Assembly (NCBI RefSeq): GCF_002835735.1
Contig: NZ_PISD01000008.1
Coordinates: 392,653 to 456,652 of the forward strand
Reading direction: 5' to 3'
Length of the DNA: 64,000 nt
From: Cytobacillus horneckiae
Lineage (GTDB): Bacteria; Bacillota; Bacilli; Bacillales; Cytobacillaceae
Below, piece by piece: positions 6,903-16,800 of this stretch (position 1 is its first letter; every line of letters starts with the position of its first letter). The notes under the pieces were generated by a model, which was given only the letters and a program-made list of their open reading frames with translations, was not told where the DNA came from and ran no database searches. The position numbers were made by a program, and so were the translations under genes.

Positions 6903-8621
6903 ATGATTAAACGATTTTTTAGTTATTACCGGCCTCATAAACGATTATTTATTATTGATTTTAGTTGTGCGATTATCGTTGCTATATTAGAGCTTGCCTT
7001 TCCAATTGCCGTGCAGTGGTTTGTAGATGATCTGCTTCCTACAAGCAATTGGTCGATGATTGTCTCAGTTAGTGCTGGATTATTGACGCTTTATTTAGTA
7101 AGCACGGGTCTGCAATTTGTCGTTAACTACTGGGGACATAAACTTGGGATTAATATTGAAACAGATATGAGACAACAGTTATTTAAGCACGTGCAAAGCC
7201 AGTCCTTCCGTTTTTTTGATAATACTAAAACTGGGCATATTATGAGCCGTACAACAAACGATTTAATGGATATTGGGGAGCTCGCCCATCACGGACCTGA
7301 AGATTTATTTATTGCTGCGATGACTTTTATAGGCGCTTTTTGGATTATGATGACAATAAATGTGAAACTAGCTTTATTAGCCATCTTTATTGTTCCATTT
7401 CTAATCTGGCTTATTGCTTATTGCAATATTGCCATGAATAAAGCGTGGAAAAAGATGTATAGTGAAATTGCAGAAGTGAACGGCCGTGTAGAAGATAGTG
7501 TTTCAGGTGCACGCGTTGTTCAATCTTTTACAAATGAAGATTTTGAAATCGAGCGCTTTACAAAAGATAATCGAAGATTCCGCAAAGCGAAGCTTGGAGG
7601 ATATAAAGTAATGGGGTATACTGCCTCTGGCGTATATTTTCTTACGCGAATCTTAATTTTAGCGATATTGGTATACGGTTCCTATTTGGCTTTCAACGGC
7701 GAGCTAAAGCCAGGAGAGCTAGTTGCTTTTGTATTATATGCCAATGTTTTAATGAAACCGATTGATAAAATCAGTGCATTAATGGAGCTTTATCCGAAAG
7801 GAATGGCAGGGTTTAAGCGTTTTACGGAAATGCTCGATATGCAGCCTGAAATAGAGGATAGAGAGCATGCGATTGATGTTGCATCTTTGCGCGGAGATAT
7901 CGCATTTAAAAATGTCTCATTTAGCTATGATGACAATAAAACGGTACTATCGAATTTAAATATGAAAATAAATGCAGGGGAAACAGTTGCTTTTGTAGGG
8001 CCTTCTGGTGCCGGGAAATCAACGATTTGCTCACTTATACCAAGATTTTACGATGTGAATGCTGGCCAAATTACAATTGATCGTATGGATATTAGAGATA
8101 TGACAAAACAATCATTGCGTTCGCAAATTGGTATCGTCCAGCAAGATGTCTTTCTTTTTACCGGAACATTAAAGGAAAATATCGCTTATGGAAAGCTGGA
8201 TGCGACGGATGAAGAAATTTTTGATGCTGCAAAAAGAGCGCATCTTGAAAGTTTCATAAAGTCATTACCGAATGGCTATGAAACGCAAATAGGGGAAAGA
8301 GGTCTTAAGTTATCAGGTGGCCAGAAACAAAGGTTAGCGATTGCGCGAATGTTCTTGAAGAATCCGCCTATCCTCATTCTCGATGAAGCCACTTCAGCAC
8401 TTGATACGGAAACAGAAAAAATTATTCAAGCAGCTCTTAATGATTTGGCAAAAGATAGAACAACACTTGTGATTGCGCATAGACTGGCAACAATTAGGAA
8501 TGCAGATACAATCAAGGTAGTGACAGAGGACGGCATTGCCGAAGAGGGCTCTCACGAAGAGCTTATCGAGCTTGGAGGGATTTTTGCGAACCTTCATCAA
8601 GTTCAGTATCAACGGGCATAA
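6903..8621 (+). CDS. ABC exporter half-transporter, multidrug/lipid type
   Basis: A 572-residue fused exporter: an N-terminal six-helix domain (residues about 15-310) and a nucleotide-binding domain. Visible motifs are Walker A GPSGAGKST, signature LSGGQKQR, Walker B ILILDEATSALD and H-loop VIAHR. It should act as a homodimer in the cytoplasmic membrane, like Sav1866/MsbA-type exporters. Substrate is unknown. It is monocistronic; GGGGAT precedes the ATG. A Fur-like palindrome upstream hints at metal-responsive expression, which is inference. Confidence 0.88.
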   Translation: MIKRFFSYYRPHKRLFIIDFSCAIIVAILELAFPIAVQWFVDDLLPTSNWSMIVSVSAGLLTLYLVSTGLQFVVNYWGHKLGINIETDMRQQLFKHVQSQSFRFFDNTKTGHIMSRTTNDLMDIGELAHHGPEDLFIAAMTFIGAFWIMMTINVKLALLAIFIVPFLIWLIAYCNIAMNKAWKKMYSEIAEVNGRVEDSVSGARVVQSFTNEDFEIERFTKDNRRFRKAKLGGYKVMGYTASGVYFLTRILILAILVYGSYLAFNGELKPGELVAFVLYANVLMKPIDKISALMELYPKGMAGFKRFTEMLDMQPEIEDREHAIDVASLRGDIAFKNVSFSYDDNKTVLSNLNMKINAGETVAFVGPSGAGKSTICSLIPRFYDVNAGQITIDRMDIRDMTKQSLRSQIGIVQQDVFLFTGTLKENIAYGKLDATDEEIFDAAKRAHLESFIKSLPNGYETQIGERGLKLSGGQKQRLAIARMFLKNPPILILDEATSALDTETEKIIQAALNDLAKDRTTLVIAHRLATIRNADTIKVVTEDGIAEEGSHEELIELGGIFANLHQVQYQRA

Positions 8622-8777
8622 ACGCTTACAAATATATCCTTCCAATTATTAATGAAAAGTGGTTGTTTTCTTAGTGAAAATCATTGATAATCTTATGGAG
8701 ATAAGATTGTCTAAAAAGCATATGATATTTACGGCCTAGTACCTTCATCTAGGAATAATAAATTGAGGGGGATGACG

Positions 8778-9653
8778 ATGAAAATGAGAGTTTCTAGTGT
8801 GCAATATCATTTGCATACCATCCGTTCGTTTGAAGATTTTGCAACACAATGTGAACATTATATTAAAACTGCCCAGGAGTTCGGCACAGAATTTGTGCTC
8901 TTTCCAGAGTTCTTCACAACTCAGCTGCTTTCAATTGGAAGTGAGCAAGGAACGAGCCTTACTATCAACGAACTTCCTGGTTTTACTGAACAATATAGAA
9001 ATTTATTTACAAGACTGGCAGTCGAATCAGGCATGCATATCATTGCCGGTACCCATGTCATTCATCGGGATGGAAAGCTGTACAATGTCGCTCATCTTTT
9101 TTACCCGGATGGAAGAATCGGCGAGCAGGCCAAGCTCCATATAACGCCAACTGAAGTACACGAGTGGAATATGTCTCCGGGTGAAGATTTACATGTATTT
9201 GATACTGATAAAGGCAGAATAGCGATTCTTACATGCTATGATATTGAATTTCCTGAAATTGTCCGCATGGCAAAGGCAAAGGGGGCAGATGTCATCTTTT
9301 GCCCGTCCTGTACAGATGATCGCCACGGCTTTCATCGCGTTCGCTACACTTCACACGCACGTGCGATTGAAAATCAAGTGTATGTGGTTGTAACAGGAAC
9401 AATTGGCTCCTTGCCGACTGTTGACTTTATGAGAGCAAACTTTGGGCAAGCTGCGGTGATTACTCCTAATGATATCCCGTTTCCGCCTAAAGGCATTATG
9501 GCAGAAGGCGAGCTGAATGATGATATGATTATTACTGCTGATTTGGACTTAAGCCTTCTTTATGAAGTAAGAGAAAGAGGTTCTGTTACTACTTGGCGTG
9601 ATCGCAGAGTCGATTTGTACACAGATTGGGAGAAAGAAAACATTGACGGCTAA
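8778..9653 (+). CDS. Carbon-nitrogen hydrolase (nitrilase superfamily)
   Basis: A 291-residue nitrilase-fold amidohydrolase. The catalytic triad is visible: Glu in LFPEFFT, Lys in AKLHITPTE and Cys in LTCYDIEFPE. The family hydrolyses non-peptide C-N bonds; the amide substrate is not known here. ATG 8778 fits GAGGGGG about 7 bases upstream; ATG 8772 and TTG 8763 are too close. The gene overlaps the following GNAT gene by 11 bp, so the two are translationally coupled. In B. subtilis YhcX the same two domains are, as I recall, one fused protein in the opposite order. Confidence 0.88.
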   Translation: MKMRVSSVQYHLHTIRSFEDFATQCEHYIKTAQEFGTEFVLFPEFFTTQLLSIGSEQGTSLTINELPGFTEQYRNLFTRLAVESGMHIIAGTHVIHRDGKLYNVAHLFYPDGRIGEQAKLHITPTEVHEWNMSPGEDLHVFDTDKGRIAILTCYDIEFPEIVRMAKAKGADVIFCPSCTDDRHGFHRVRYTSHARAIENQVYVVVTGTIGSLPTVDFMRANFGQAAVITPNDIPFPPKGIMAEGELNDDMIITADLDLSLLYEVRERGSVTTWRDRRVDLYTDWEKENIDG

Positions 9654-10320
9654 ATATCACAATGAATTTTTCGTTATGAAAGACAGCAAGCCGATTCCAG
9701 CCGTAATAAGAAATTATACTGAAGCTGATTTCGAGAATTTAATAGCTATTCAAGCTAAGTGTTTTCCTCCGCCGTTTCCACCAGACCTTTGGTGGAATGA
9801 AGCACAATTGAAGAACCATGTAGCCATTTTCCCTGAAGGCGCACTTTGCATCGAAGTTGATGGCATACTGGCAGGTTCATTAACTGGTGTAAGAGTGAAC
9901 TTTAATTCTGATTATCCTGCTCATACATGGGAAGAAATGACTGATAATGGCTATATCGGAACGCATAATTCCACCGGGAATACTTTATATATTGTCGATA
10001 TTGCTGTCAGGCCGGATTACCGAAAGCTTGGTATAGGGAAAATACTAATGCAGGCGATGTATCATGTAGTTGTTGAACTAGGTATAGACCGCTTGTTAGG
10101 TGGAGGCCGAATGCCAGGCTATCATAAAGTTTCGCACGAAAAAACACCTGAGCAATACGTTGATTCGGTTGTAAAAGGCGAGTTAAAAGACCCTGTTCTC
10201 ACATTCTTGCTAAGCTGCGGGAGAAAGCCGCTCGCCATTGCAGCAAACTATTTAGATGACGCCGAATCGAATAACTTTGGTGTATTAATGGAATGGAGAA
10301 ACCCATTTAAGATGAAATGA
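9643..10320 (+). CDS. GNAT-family N-acetyltransferase, partner of the nitrilase
   Basis: A 225-residue acetyltransferase with the acetyl-CoA-binding segment DIAVRPDYRKLGIGKILMQAM (near residue 120) and a long C-terminal extension containing GGGRMPGYHKVSHEKTPEQY. The start TTG 9643 lies inside the 3' end of the nitrilase gene, with GGGAG about 10 bases upstream; a longer in-frame start at 9598 would overlap more deeply and lacks a site. An ATG at 9676 is a further option. Overlap and the fused YhcX precedent suggest the enzymes work on the same metabolite. Confidence 0.82.
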   Translation: MTAKYHNEFFVMKDSKPIPAVIRNYTEADFENLIAIQAKCFPPPFPPDLWWNEAQLKNHVAIFPEGALCIEVDGILAGSLTGVRVNFNSDYPAHTWEEMTDNGYIGTHNSTGNTLYIVDIAVRPDYRKLGIGKILMQAMYHVVVELGIDRLLGGGRMPGYHKVSHEKTPEQYVDSVVKGELKDPVLTFLLSCGRKPLAIAANYLDDAESNNFGVLMEWRNPFKMK

Positions 10321-10346
10321 CCCGCGAGTCAATTGACTGCGGGTTT
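10320..10346 (+). terminator. Terminator of the nitrilase-GNAT operon
   Basis: ACCCGC and GCGGGT enclose a second palindrome (AGTCAATTGACT), giving a long hairpin directly after the stop codon, followed by TTTCTTG. Confidence 0.75.
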
Positions 10347-10396
10347 CTTGTTCTCTACAATAAAGAGAAGAAAGATTGTATAGGGCGGTGCTGTAC

Positions 10397-10612
10397 TTGC
10401 AAAAGAAATATCCCGGATTTCTGTTAATATTTATTGGATTAATATTTTTATATTTATCTTTTAAATTTCCAATGTCCCCTATTTTAGCTCTCTTACTGCT
10501 TATAGGCAGCATAATTTTAAACATTGCCGGCACGATAGTTTTAATAAAAATGTTCATATCGTTGCAAAAACAGAGCGAGATGAAGGGAAAAGAAACAACC
10601 AAAAAGCACTGA
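10397..10612 (+). CDS. Small two-helix membrane protein (71 aa)
   Basis: From TTG 10397 (AGGGCGG about 9 bases upstream) the frame gives a 71-residue protein with two hydrophobic segments, about residues 6-22 and 26-52, and a polar lysine-rich tail (QKQSEMKGKETTKK). I do not recognise a family. It has its own terminator right after the stop, which supports it as a gene. Nothing nearby points to a function. Confidence 0.55.
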   Translation: MQKKYPGFLLIFIGLIFLYLSFKFPMSPILALLLLIGSIILNIAGTIVLIKMFISLQKQSEMKGKETTKKH

Positions 10613-10628
10613 TTAGTGCTTTTTTTTT
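10601..10628 (+). terminator. Terminator of the small membrane protein gene
   Basis: AAAAAGCACT / AGTGCTTTTT with a 4-base loop and an eight-base T-run, overlapping the stop codon. Confidence 0.85.
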
Positions 10629-10790
10629 ATCTCTAAAGGATGATTGCCGTTCGGAATGCGAAAGATAACTGCGAAGCTTCCAACATTATATAATTTGCGT
10701 TTCTTTTCAAGCAGAACATTTGAATTTTTTATGTTTATCATCTAACTTGATAGTTATCATTTTACACACAGACACAAAGGGGACTTTACT

Positions 10791-11678
10791 ATGAAAAAGA
10801 AATTTGAACCGCTTTTTAAAGAGTTTCAATTTAAAAACGGAGTCACTCTAAAGAATCGCGTTGTCATGGCGCCGATGACGAATTATTCCTCCAATGAAGA
10901 TGGTACGGTTTCTAAAGGTGAATTGGCTTATTATGCACGCCGTTCGACTGGAGCTGGGATGGTCATTACTGCCTGTACTTACGTAACAGAAAATGGCATT
11001 GGGTTTCCAGGTGAATTTGCAGGCTATGATGATAAATTTATTCCTAGCTTTAAACAATTAGCCGATACCATAAAAGGGCAAGGAGCAAAAGCTATCCTGC
11101 AAATCTTTCATGGAGGAAGAGAGTGCCCACCTAATCTAGTCCCGAACGGAGAAATTGTCTCAGCAAGCTCAGTTCCCTCACCAAATAGGAGTGGGCAAGA
11201 ACCAAGAGCATTGCATGATGATGAAATAAACCAAATTGTGAAAGCATTTGGTGATACGACAAAAAGAGCTATTGAGGCAGGATTTGATGGTGTAGAAATT
11301 CATGGTGCAAATGGATACTTAATTCAGCAATTCTTCTCTCCTCACTCAAACCAGAGAGCAGATAGATGGGGAGGAGCGCTGGAAAAAACAAGGCTGGCGT
11401 ATGTTCTGGAACAAATTGCTGATAGAGTGCCGCTAATTGGGGTGGGATCTATATATCATCCGGAAGATGCAATAGTAGCAATGAATGAAACGAATGTCCC
11501 TCTGTTGGCATTGGGCCGTGAACTTTTGGTTGATCCTGATTGGGTACAGAAAATAGCGGAAGGCAGAGAAGAGGAAGTAGTAACAAAGCTTGATCATGAA
11601 CAGCAGGACAAACTCGTTATCCCAGATCCACTTTGGAAAGTTATTATGAGTGTGCCTGGGTGGGTTCCTGGAGTATAG
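10791..11678 (+). CDS. Old Yellow Enzyme family NADH:flavin oxidoreductase with internal deletion
   Basis: The protein starts as a typical OYE (VVMAPMTNYSSNEDG; QIFHGGRECP; VEIHGANGYLIQQFFSP with the substrate-binding histidine region; RADRWGG) and ends as one (PLIGVGSI; LLALGRELLVDPDW; IPDPLW). It is only 295 residues, against about 370 in the family. Between GGALEK and TRLAYVLEQIADRVPL some 75-80 residues that should form barrel strands five and six are missing, while the reading frame is kept. The joint is near 11380-11395. An FMN-phosphate-contacting region is lost, so the product is probably inactive or misfolded; the gene still has a start, ribosome site and terminator. Confidence 0.85.
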   Translation: MKKKFEPLFKEFQFKNGVTLKNRVVMAPMTNYSSNEDGTVSKGELAYYARRSTGAGMVITACTYVTENGIGFPGEFAGYDDKFIPSFKQLADTIKGQGAKAILQIFHGGRECPPNLVPNGEIVSASSVPSPNRSGQEPRALHDDEINQIVKAFGDTTKRAIEAGFDGVEIHGANGYLIQQFFSPHSNQRADRWGGALEKTRLAYVLEQIADRVPLIGVGSIYHPEDAIVAMNETNVPLLALGRELLVDPDWVQKIAEGREEEVVTKLDHEQQDKLVIPDPLWKVIMSVPGWVPGV

Positions 11679-11684
11679 CCAAAG

Positions 11685-11714
11685 AAGCCCCGCTTTTTCT
11701 AAAGCGGGGCTTTG
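11685..11714. terminator. Terminator between the OYE gene and the convergent gene
   Basis: AAGCCCCGCTTT pairs with AAAGCGGGGCTT. The hairpin lies between two convergent genes and could serve both. Confidence 0.8.
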
Positions 11715-11744
11715 ATTAGCAATGCTGCAATAGTTAAGTTCAAT

Positions 11745-12221
11745 TTATTCGATCACTGTATTCTTCTCAAATCCATCTGCAAACTGACGGTATTCCTGCA
11801 CTTTTCCATCTTTATTTAAGTAATATACCGATATATTTCTAATATTTTCATTGTCATCAAAGCTAAAGAAAATGATAGCTTGCAATTCTTTATCCTTTAA
11901 TGCTTGGAAATCAACTGAATCAGTACCCGTTTTACTTTCATAGTCCTCATTTATTTTTATATCATATCTCCATGTTGGCAAATTGTACATTGAATCTGTC
12001 AGGCGTTGATCAGGATCACCAAATGTGTCTGTTATTTCCTCTGTACTTAAATTAGGGTGAATCTTCTCTTTAATTGAATCGATTGTGACTTTTTCTTCTT
12101 CAACAGCAGCTTCAATGGTCGGTTCAGTATAGCTTGTCTCTCCACTGGCATCAGAAAAATGTAACGGCATTGAAATTAGGCCTAGGGTTAGGAAGGAAAC
12201 TGAAAAAATAAGCTTGAACAT
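11745..12221 (-). CDS. Exported protein of unknown function (158 aa)
   Basis: An N-terminal signal peptide (FKLIFSVSFLTLGLISM, then HFSDASG as a possible cleavage zone) is followed by an acidic linker and a small alpha/beta domain with ITDTFGDPDQRLTDSMYNLP and WRYDI. The GDPD/GxPD-type element near residue 70 resembles the SmpA/BamE or BLIP-like fold found in several Bacillus secreted proteins, but I would not assign it. GGAGG lies 7 bases before ATG. It is monocistronic and faces the OYE gene across a shared terminator. Confidence 0.7.
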   Translation of the reverse strand: MFKLIFSVSFLTLGLISMPLHFSDASGETSYTEPTIEAAVEEEKVTIDSIKEKIHPNLSTEEITDTFGDPDQRLTDSMYNLPTWRYDIKINEDYESKTGTDSVDFQALKDKELQAIIFFSFDDNENIRNISVYYLNKDGKVQEYRQFADGFEKNTVIE

Positions 12222-12390
12222 ATTAAAACCTCCAATGATTTCTTACTATATATTAGACGTATTACCCGCTAAAAAGATTCATAATATTACAGTATGATTA
12301 CATTTGGTACTTTAGAACGATAAAATAGTAAAATAAAATAAAGATATATTACATAATCATACATTAAATGTAATTACTAGGGGATGTGAG

Positions 12391-12764
12391 ATGAAACGAT
12401 GGAAAATGATTTTGCTGTTGATTTCATTCATCAGAGGCATATAAGTGAACAAAGAGAGTTTACGGGAAAAGGAGAAAATTGGGAGGTCTTCAGCAAGCTA
12501 ACTTCAGAGGGGGAAAGAAAATATCATCATCATATCGAGATTAAATATTTAGGCTCTGACAATGAAATTAATATTCGAGAATGGAAGGTACAATCCAATG
12601 GAATTGCAACTGGCGGGGGAGATTTCATGCTTGATAATCATCGTGTAATTATTAGTGATGATGAGATAGGTATTAGTTCTATCCAATTTGAGGAGCAGCA
12701 ATTTTTCATTAAATGGAATGATGATAACAGCGAGGGATTTATTTTAAAGATAAAAGAAAACTAA
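12391..12764 (+). pseudogene. Probable lipoprotein gene with signal peptide out of frame
   Basis: The best start, ATG 12391 with GGGG 8 bases upstream, gives a signal-peptide-like MKRWKMILLLISFI but then stops at 12442-12444. The rest of the protein is read in another frame (open from 12399): EFTGKGENWEVFSKL near residue 20, then a beta-rich domain to 12764. Small Bacillus lipoproteins with a GENWEV motif directly after a lipobox are familiar to me. The simplest reading is a small deletion that removed the lipobox and shifted the frame. If ATG 12399 is really used, the product would be a cytoplasmic 121-residue protein with a poorly placed ribosome site. Confidence 0.55.
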
Positions 12765-12790
12765 CCCCGGCAAAATGACTGCCGGGGCTT
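12765..12790 (+). terminator. Terminator after the lipoprotein remnant
   Basis: CCCCGGCA / TGCCGGGG with a 7-base loop, directly after the stop codon; only a short T-rich tail. Confidence 0.65.
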
Positions 12791-12947
12791 CATAGAAGGG
12801 ATTACTGAAAACCAAAGAATCGGTCATCGACCAGCCATAGCCATAGGCGGTTATGGGTAAATGGTGAAGGTTTAACAGGTAATGTGTCATTGGTTTGCCA
12901 TTACTTGTATTTAGTACTTAGATGTACTCTATAAGAATCCTTCTATG

Positions 12948-12978
12948 CCTTGAAGCAGAGTCTCACTGCTTCAAGGTT
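12948..12978. terminator. Hairpin downstream of the DIP1984-like gene
   Basis: CCTTGAAGCAG and CTGCTTCAAGG form an 11-bp stem with a 7-base loop. The T-run lies on the plus side only, so its use for the minus-strand gene is uncertain. Confidence 0.5.
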
Positions 12979-13494
12979 TTAGAAATATTTATCTTGGTCA
13001 AATTCAAGCTCAATTGTATAGTTTTTACTATTTATTAAGTTTGACAGTCTGTTTGCATGTCTTTCAATTTCAAGCGACTTTATGCGATACTCCTCCGGTT
13101 CAAAGGCGGCAACTCGCAACATGCTGCTTGACTCTCCAATCATATAAAGAAATTCTTCTTTTTGAGCAGATCCAAATTGTTTACATTTCCGTGCTTTTGC
13201 CCGAAGCTGTGTCGCCAGTTCAATCGCTTCGACAATAGATAAAGAGTCGCCATTGAACTGGATTTCATTGTCAATATTAGCTCGATAAACAAGCTTATCA
13301 AGCAATCGGAAATCCTTTCTAATTTCATCTATATCCTTTTCTGCATCTTGAAACAGCCTTTTCTGTGTAGGGAGAGGACTCGCTTTCTCGATTTCAAAGA
13401 AGGCAAGTCTATCCATTTCTTCTTCAAGTTCATGGATCCTCTTAGATAAGACACTTTTTAATTTCACTGCTTCTGCTAATGTGATTTTCGGCAT
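12979..13494 (-). CDS. DIP1984/septicolysin-like family protein (171 aa)
   Basis: A helical protein with LAEAVKLKSVLSKRIHELEEEM at the start, RANIDNEIQFNGDSLSIVEAIELATQLRAKA in the middle and a helical end. The NTxxx...LxEAIxxRdxLr layout is that of the DIP1984 family (septicolysin-like), whose biochemical role is unknown. The first helix looks like a coiled coil. ATG 13494 is preceded by GGAG. It is monocistronic, convergent with the lipoprotein remnant. Confidence 0.65.
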   Translation of the reverse strand: MPKITLAEAVKLKSVLSKRIHELEEEMDRLAFFEIEKASPLPTQKRLFQDAEKDIDEIRKDFRLLDKLVYRANIDNEIQFNGDSLSIVEAIELATQLRAKARKCKQFGSAQKEEFLYMIGESSSMLRVAAFEPEEYRIKSLEIERHANRLSNLINSKNYTIELEFDQDKYF

Positions 13495-13810
13495 TTAAGA
13501 TTCTCCTTCACATTTATATATAATCCAATATTACTAGAAAAAAATGGATTTGGAAATAAATATATTTATAAAATAAAGTTATAAAGAAGTTTTTATCTGT
13601 AATAATTAAAAAATAGAGGGAGTTCGTATATGAAACTATAGCTAAGTGGCTATAAACTAGAATACAATATTCAGCTCAATAAATGATATTTAGGAATGGT
13701 TCTCGTTGTTGATGACGGAATTGTCGTTACTGGAACTACTTTATTGTGAATGGGCATGTTTGTTATAATTAAAAAGTAGAAACAGATTCGCAATCAAGGG
13801 AGTTTTCCTG
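13495..13810 (+). other. Intergenic region with extended -10 promoter for the helicase
   Basis: This AT-rich spacer contains TGTTATAAT (13761-13769), an extended -10 element 42 bp before the TTG start of the helicase gene. The stretch 13615-13750 holds GGAATGGTTCTCGTTGTTGA and nearby codons that look like a decayed coding fragment, but no frame stays open. I see nothing else. Confidence 0.45.
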
Positions 13811-16800
13811 TTGAATAACCAATTAAGTCAAAAAAACATCATTGAGCGCTGCGGAGCTGTCTCCTATAAAAGAGGAGAGGCTTTTTATCGCGGTAATAAA
13901 GTGCTAATACATAAAACGAATGACCATAAATATGTAGGTAAAGTAAAAGCTGCAGAAGCTTTTTCAGTCACTGTGGATATAGACGAAAACGGCAGCTTGT
14001 TTACCGAATGTTCATGCCCAAAGCTCGCTTCATTTAATAAGGATTGTCAGCATATTGCAGCTGTCCTTATCGCATTGGGAGAGGTAAAACCTAGTAGAGA
14101 AGGACAAACACAGGGAATGGCAGAGGATTTAATTGCCATTTTCTCAACTGACTCAGAAAGGCTTTCTACAGAACAAGCCCATTTTGAAAACAGGGAACTG
14201 TTAAATCCGACTTTTATATGCAAAGTAATTCCAGTTGATGGAAAACAATATTTGGGGATTTCGCTTGCATTTAAAAATAGTGACGTATTAGACGCAGCTT
14301 CTTTTATTCAAGCTGTTCGCAGCAATAAGGCATACACAATAACGCATCAAATTAAATACTCACCTGAGCTTCATTGTTTTCGTGAAAGTGTTGATACAAT
14401 ATTCCAGTTTCTTGCTGACGGAGATTATGAAGGTGAAGGCAAGTCTATATTATTGAGCCCATCGATTTGGAAAAATGTTTATCCAATCCTTTTGAAAATC
14501 AAAGATGTTCACTTTATATATGTAGATAAGCAGTATGATCGATTAATTGTGAAGAATGAAGTACCGCCATTATCATTCTCTTTTTACAAAAAGACCGATT
14601 CAGCAGCTGTTACGATTAGCGGTTTACATTCATCCGTTTTATTTGATATGTATGACATGGTTTTTATTGATGGTGTATTTTATCTTCTTTCATTGAAAGA
14701 CTTTCAAAGACTCACAGAAATAAAAACAATGATTGAGAAATCTCATGCTGATGAAATAGTCATTGAAGAAAAACAAATAGGATTTTTTCTCGAGAAAGTC
14801 GTTCCAGGATTAAGAAAGCTTGGTCATGTACATATCTCGAAAGAAATGACAATGCAATATGTGGCGTCGCCTCTAAAAGCAAAGCTTTATCTTGATCGCG
14901 TCAATCACCGAATACTTGCTAGCCTCGAATTTCATTATGGAAATATCGTCATCAATCCAGTCGAAGGCAGTCATGTACATAAAGATGTGATGGTTTTTCG
15001 AGATATTGATAAAGAAGAAACGATTTTGGAACTGATGGGGACAGCTTCATTTACTACAACAGATGAGGGCTATTATCTTCACAATGAAGAATTAGAATAC
15101 GAGTTTTTATATCATCTACTTCCTAAACTGCAGAAGCTTGTAAAAGTTTATGCTACAACTGCAATTAGAAATCGTATCTACCGGGAAAACCCAAAGCCAA
15201 AAATCAATGTCCGTATGAAAAAAGAACGAACGAACTGGCTAGAATTCAAATTTGATATTACTGGGATATCGGAACAGGAAATACGAAATGTTCTTGCGTC
15301 GCTTGAGGAAAAAAGAAAATACCATCGTTTAAAAGATGGCACATTATTCTCATTAGAATCTAGAGAATTTGCTGAAATACAAGCATTTCTCAAAAGAGTG
15401 CCTGTTCAGGATGATTCATGGATTGATTTTCCGTTTTTAAAGGGAATGCAAACGATTAGTCAATCTAATGAAGAAATTCTTCATTTTGAAAAATCGTTTC
15501 GTGAATTTATGCTGCAATTTAAGCAGCCCGGATACAAAAGCTTTCCGCTTCCAACGGGCATGCAGACGCTACTTCGCACTTATCAAAAAGAAGGTTATTA
15601 CTGGATGAAGTTGATGGCACAATATGGATTCGGCGGTGTGCTTGCTGATGATATGGGTCTTGGAAAAACGATACAGGCCATTGCATTTATTTTATCCTCC
15701 ATGGATGAGATTCGTAGAAATGAACAGCCGGCTCTAATCATTTGTCCATCTTCTGTTACTTATAATTGGTTAAGCGAATTTCTGCGGTTTGCGCCATCAG
15801 TAAAAGCGGTAATTGTGGACGGAAAGCAAGTGGAAAGAGCAACTATCCAAAAGGAAGCTAAAGTGGCAGATGTTCTTATTACTTCTTATCCGCTTCTAAG
15901 AAAGGATATTACATGGTATGAGAAACAGTTTTTTCATACGATTATTTTTGATGAGGCTCAGAGTTTTAAAAATCCTGTAACAGAAACCGCAAAAGCTGTA
16001 AAAAAACTGCAATCAAATCATCGCTTTGCGCTTACTGGCACACCGATAGAAAATTCTATAGAAGAGTTATGGTCAATTTTTCATGTGGTTTTTCCAGAAT
16101 TATTCTTAGGGCTGAAGGAATATAGTCAGCTGAGCAGACAAAAAATTGCACGTATGGTACAACCCTTTATGTTAAGAAGAGTAAAAGCAGAGGTTTTGTC
16201 GGAGCTGCCTGAGAAAATTGAAACCTTGGAGGCAGTTGAGTTATTGCCGGAACAGAAAAAATTATATGCCGCTTACTTATCAAAGCTGCGTCATGATACG
16301 TTAAAGCATTTAAACAAGCAAACGCTGCGAAAAAATCGCATCCGCATTCTTGCTGGTTTAACTAGATTGAGGCAAATATGCTGTCATCCAAAGCTATTTG
16401 TAGACGGTTATAATGGGAACTCTGCTAAGTTTGAGCAATTACTATCTATTCTTCGTGAAGCAAAGCAGTCAGGCAGAAGGGTACTTGTGTTTTCACAATT
16501 TACAAAGATGCTTGAAATAATCGGAAGAGAGCTCGCAAATGAAGGTAGAGAATATTTCTATTTGGATGGACAAACCCCCACTTATGAAAGAGTAAAGATT
16601 TGCAATCAATTTAACGAAGGTGAAAAGGATTTGTTTCTTATTTCCTTAAAAGCAGGGGGAACAGGGCTAAACTTAACCGGTGCAGATACCGTCATTTTAT
16701 ATGACTTATGGTGGAATCCAGCTGTTGAGGAGCAAGCTGCGGATAGGGCATACAGAATGGGACAAACAAAGGATGTTCATGTAATAAAAATGATAACAAG

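Noticed and set aside
8676..8692. A second Fur-like site before the nitrilase gene (GAAAATCATTGATAATC)
   Set aside because: It has only one good half and no palindromic symmetry.
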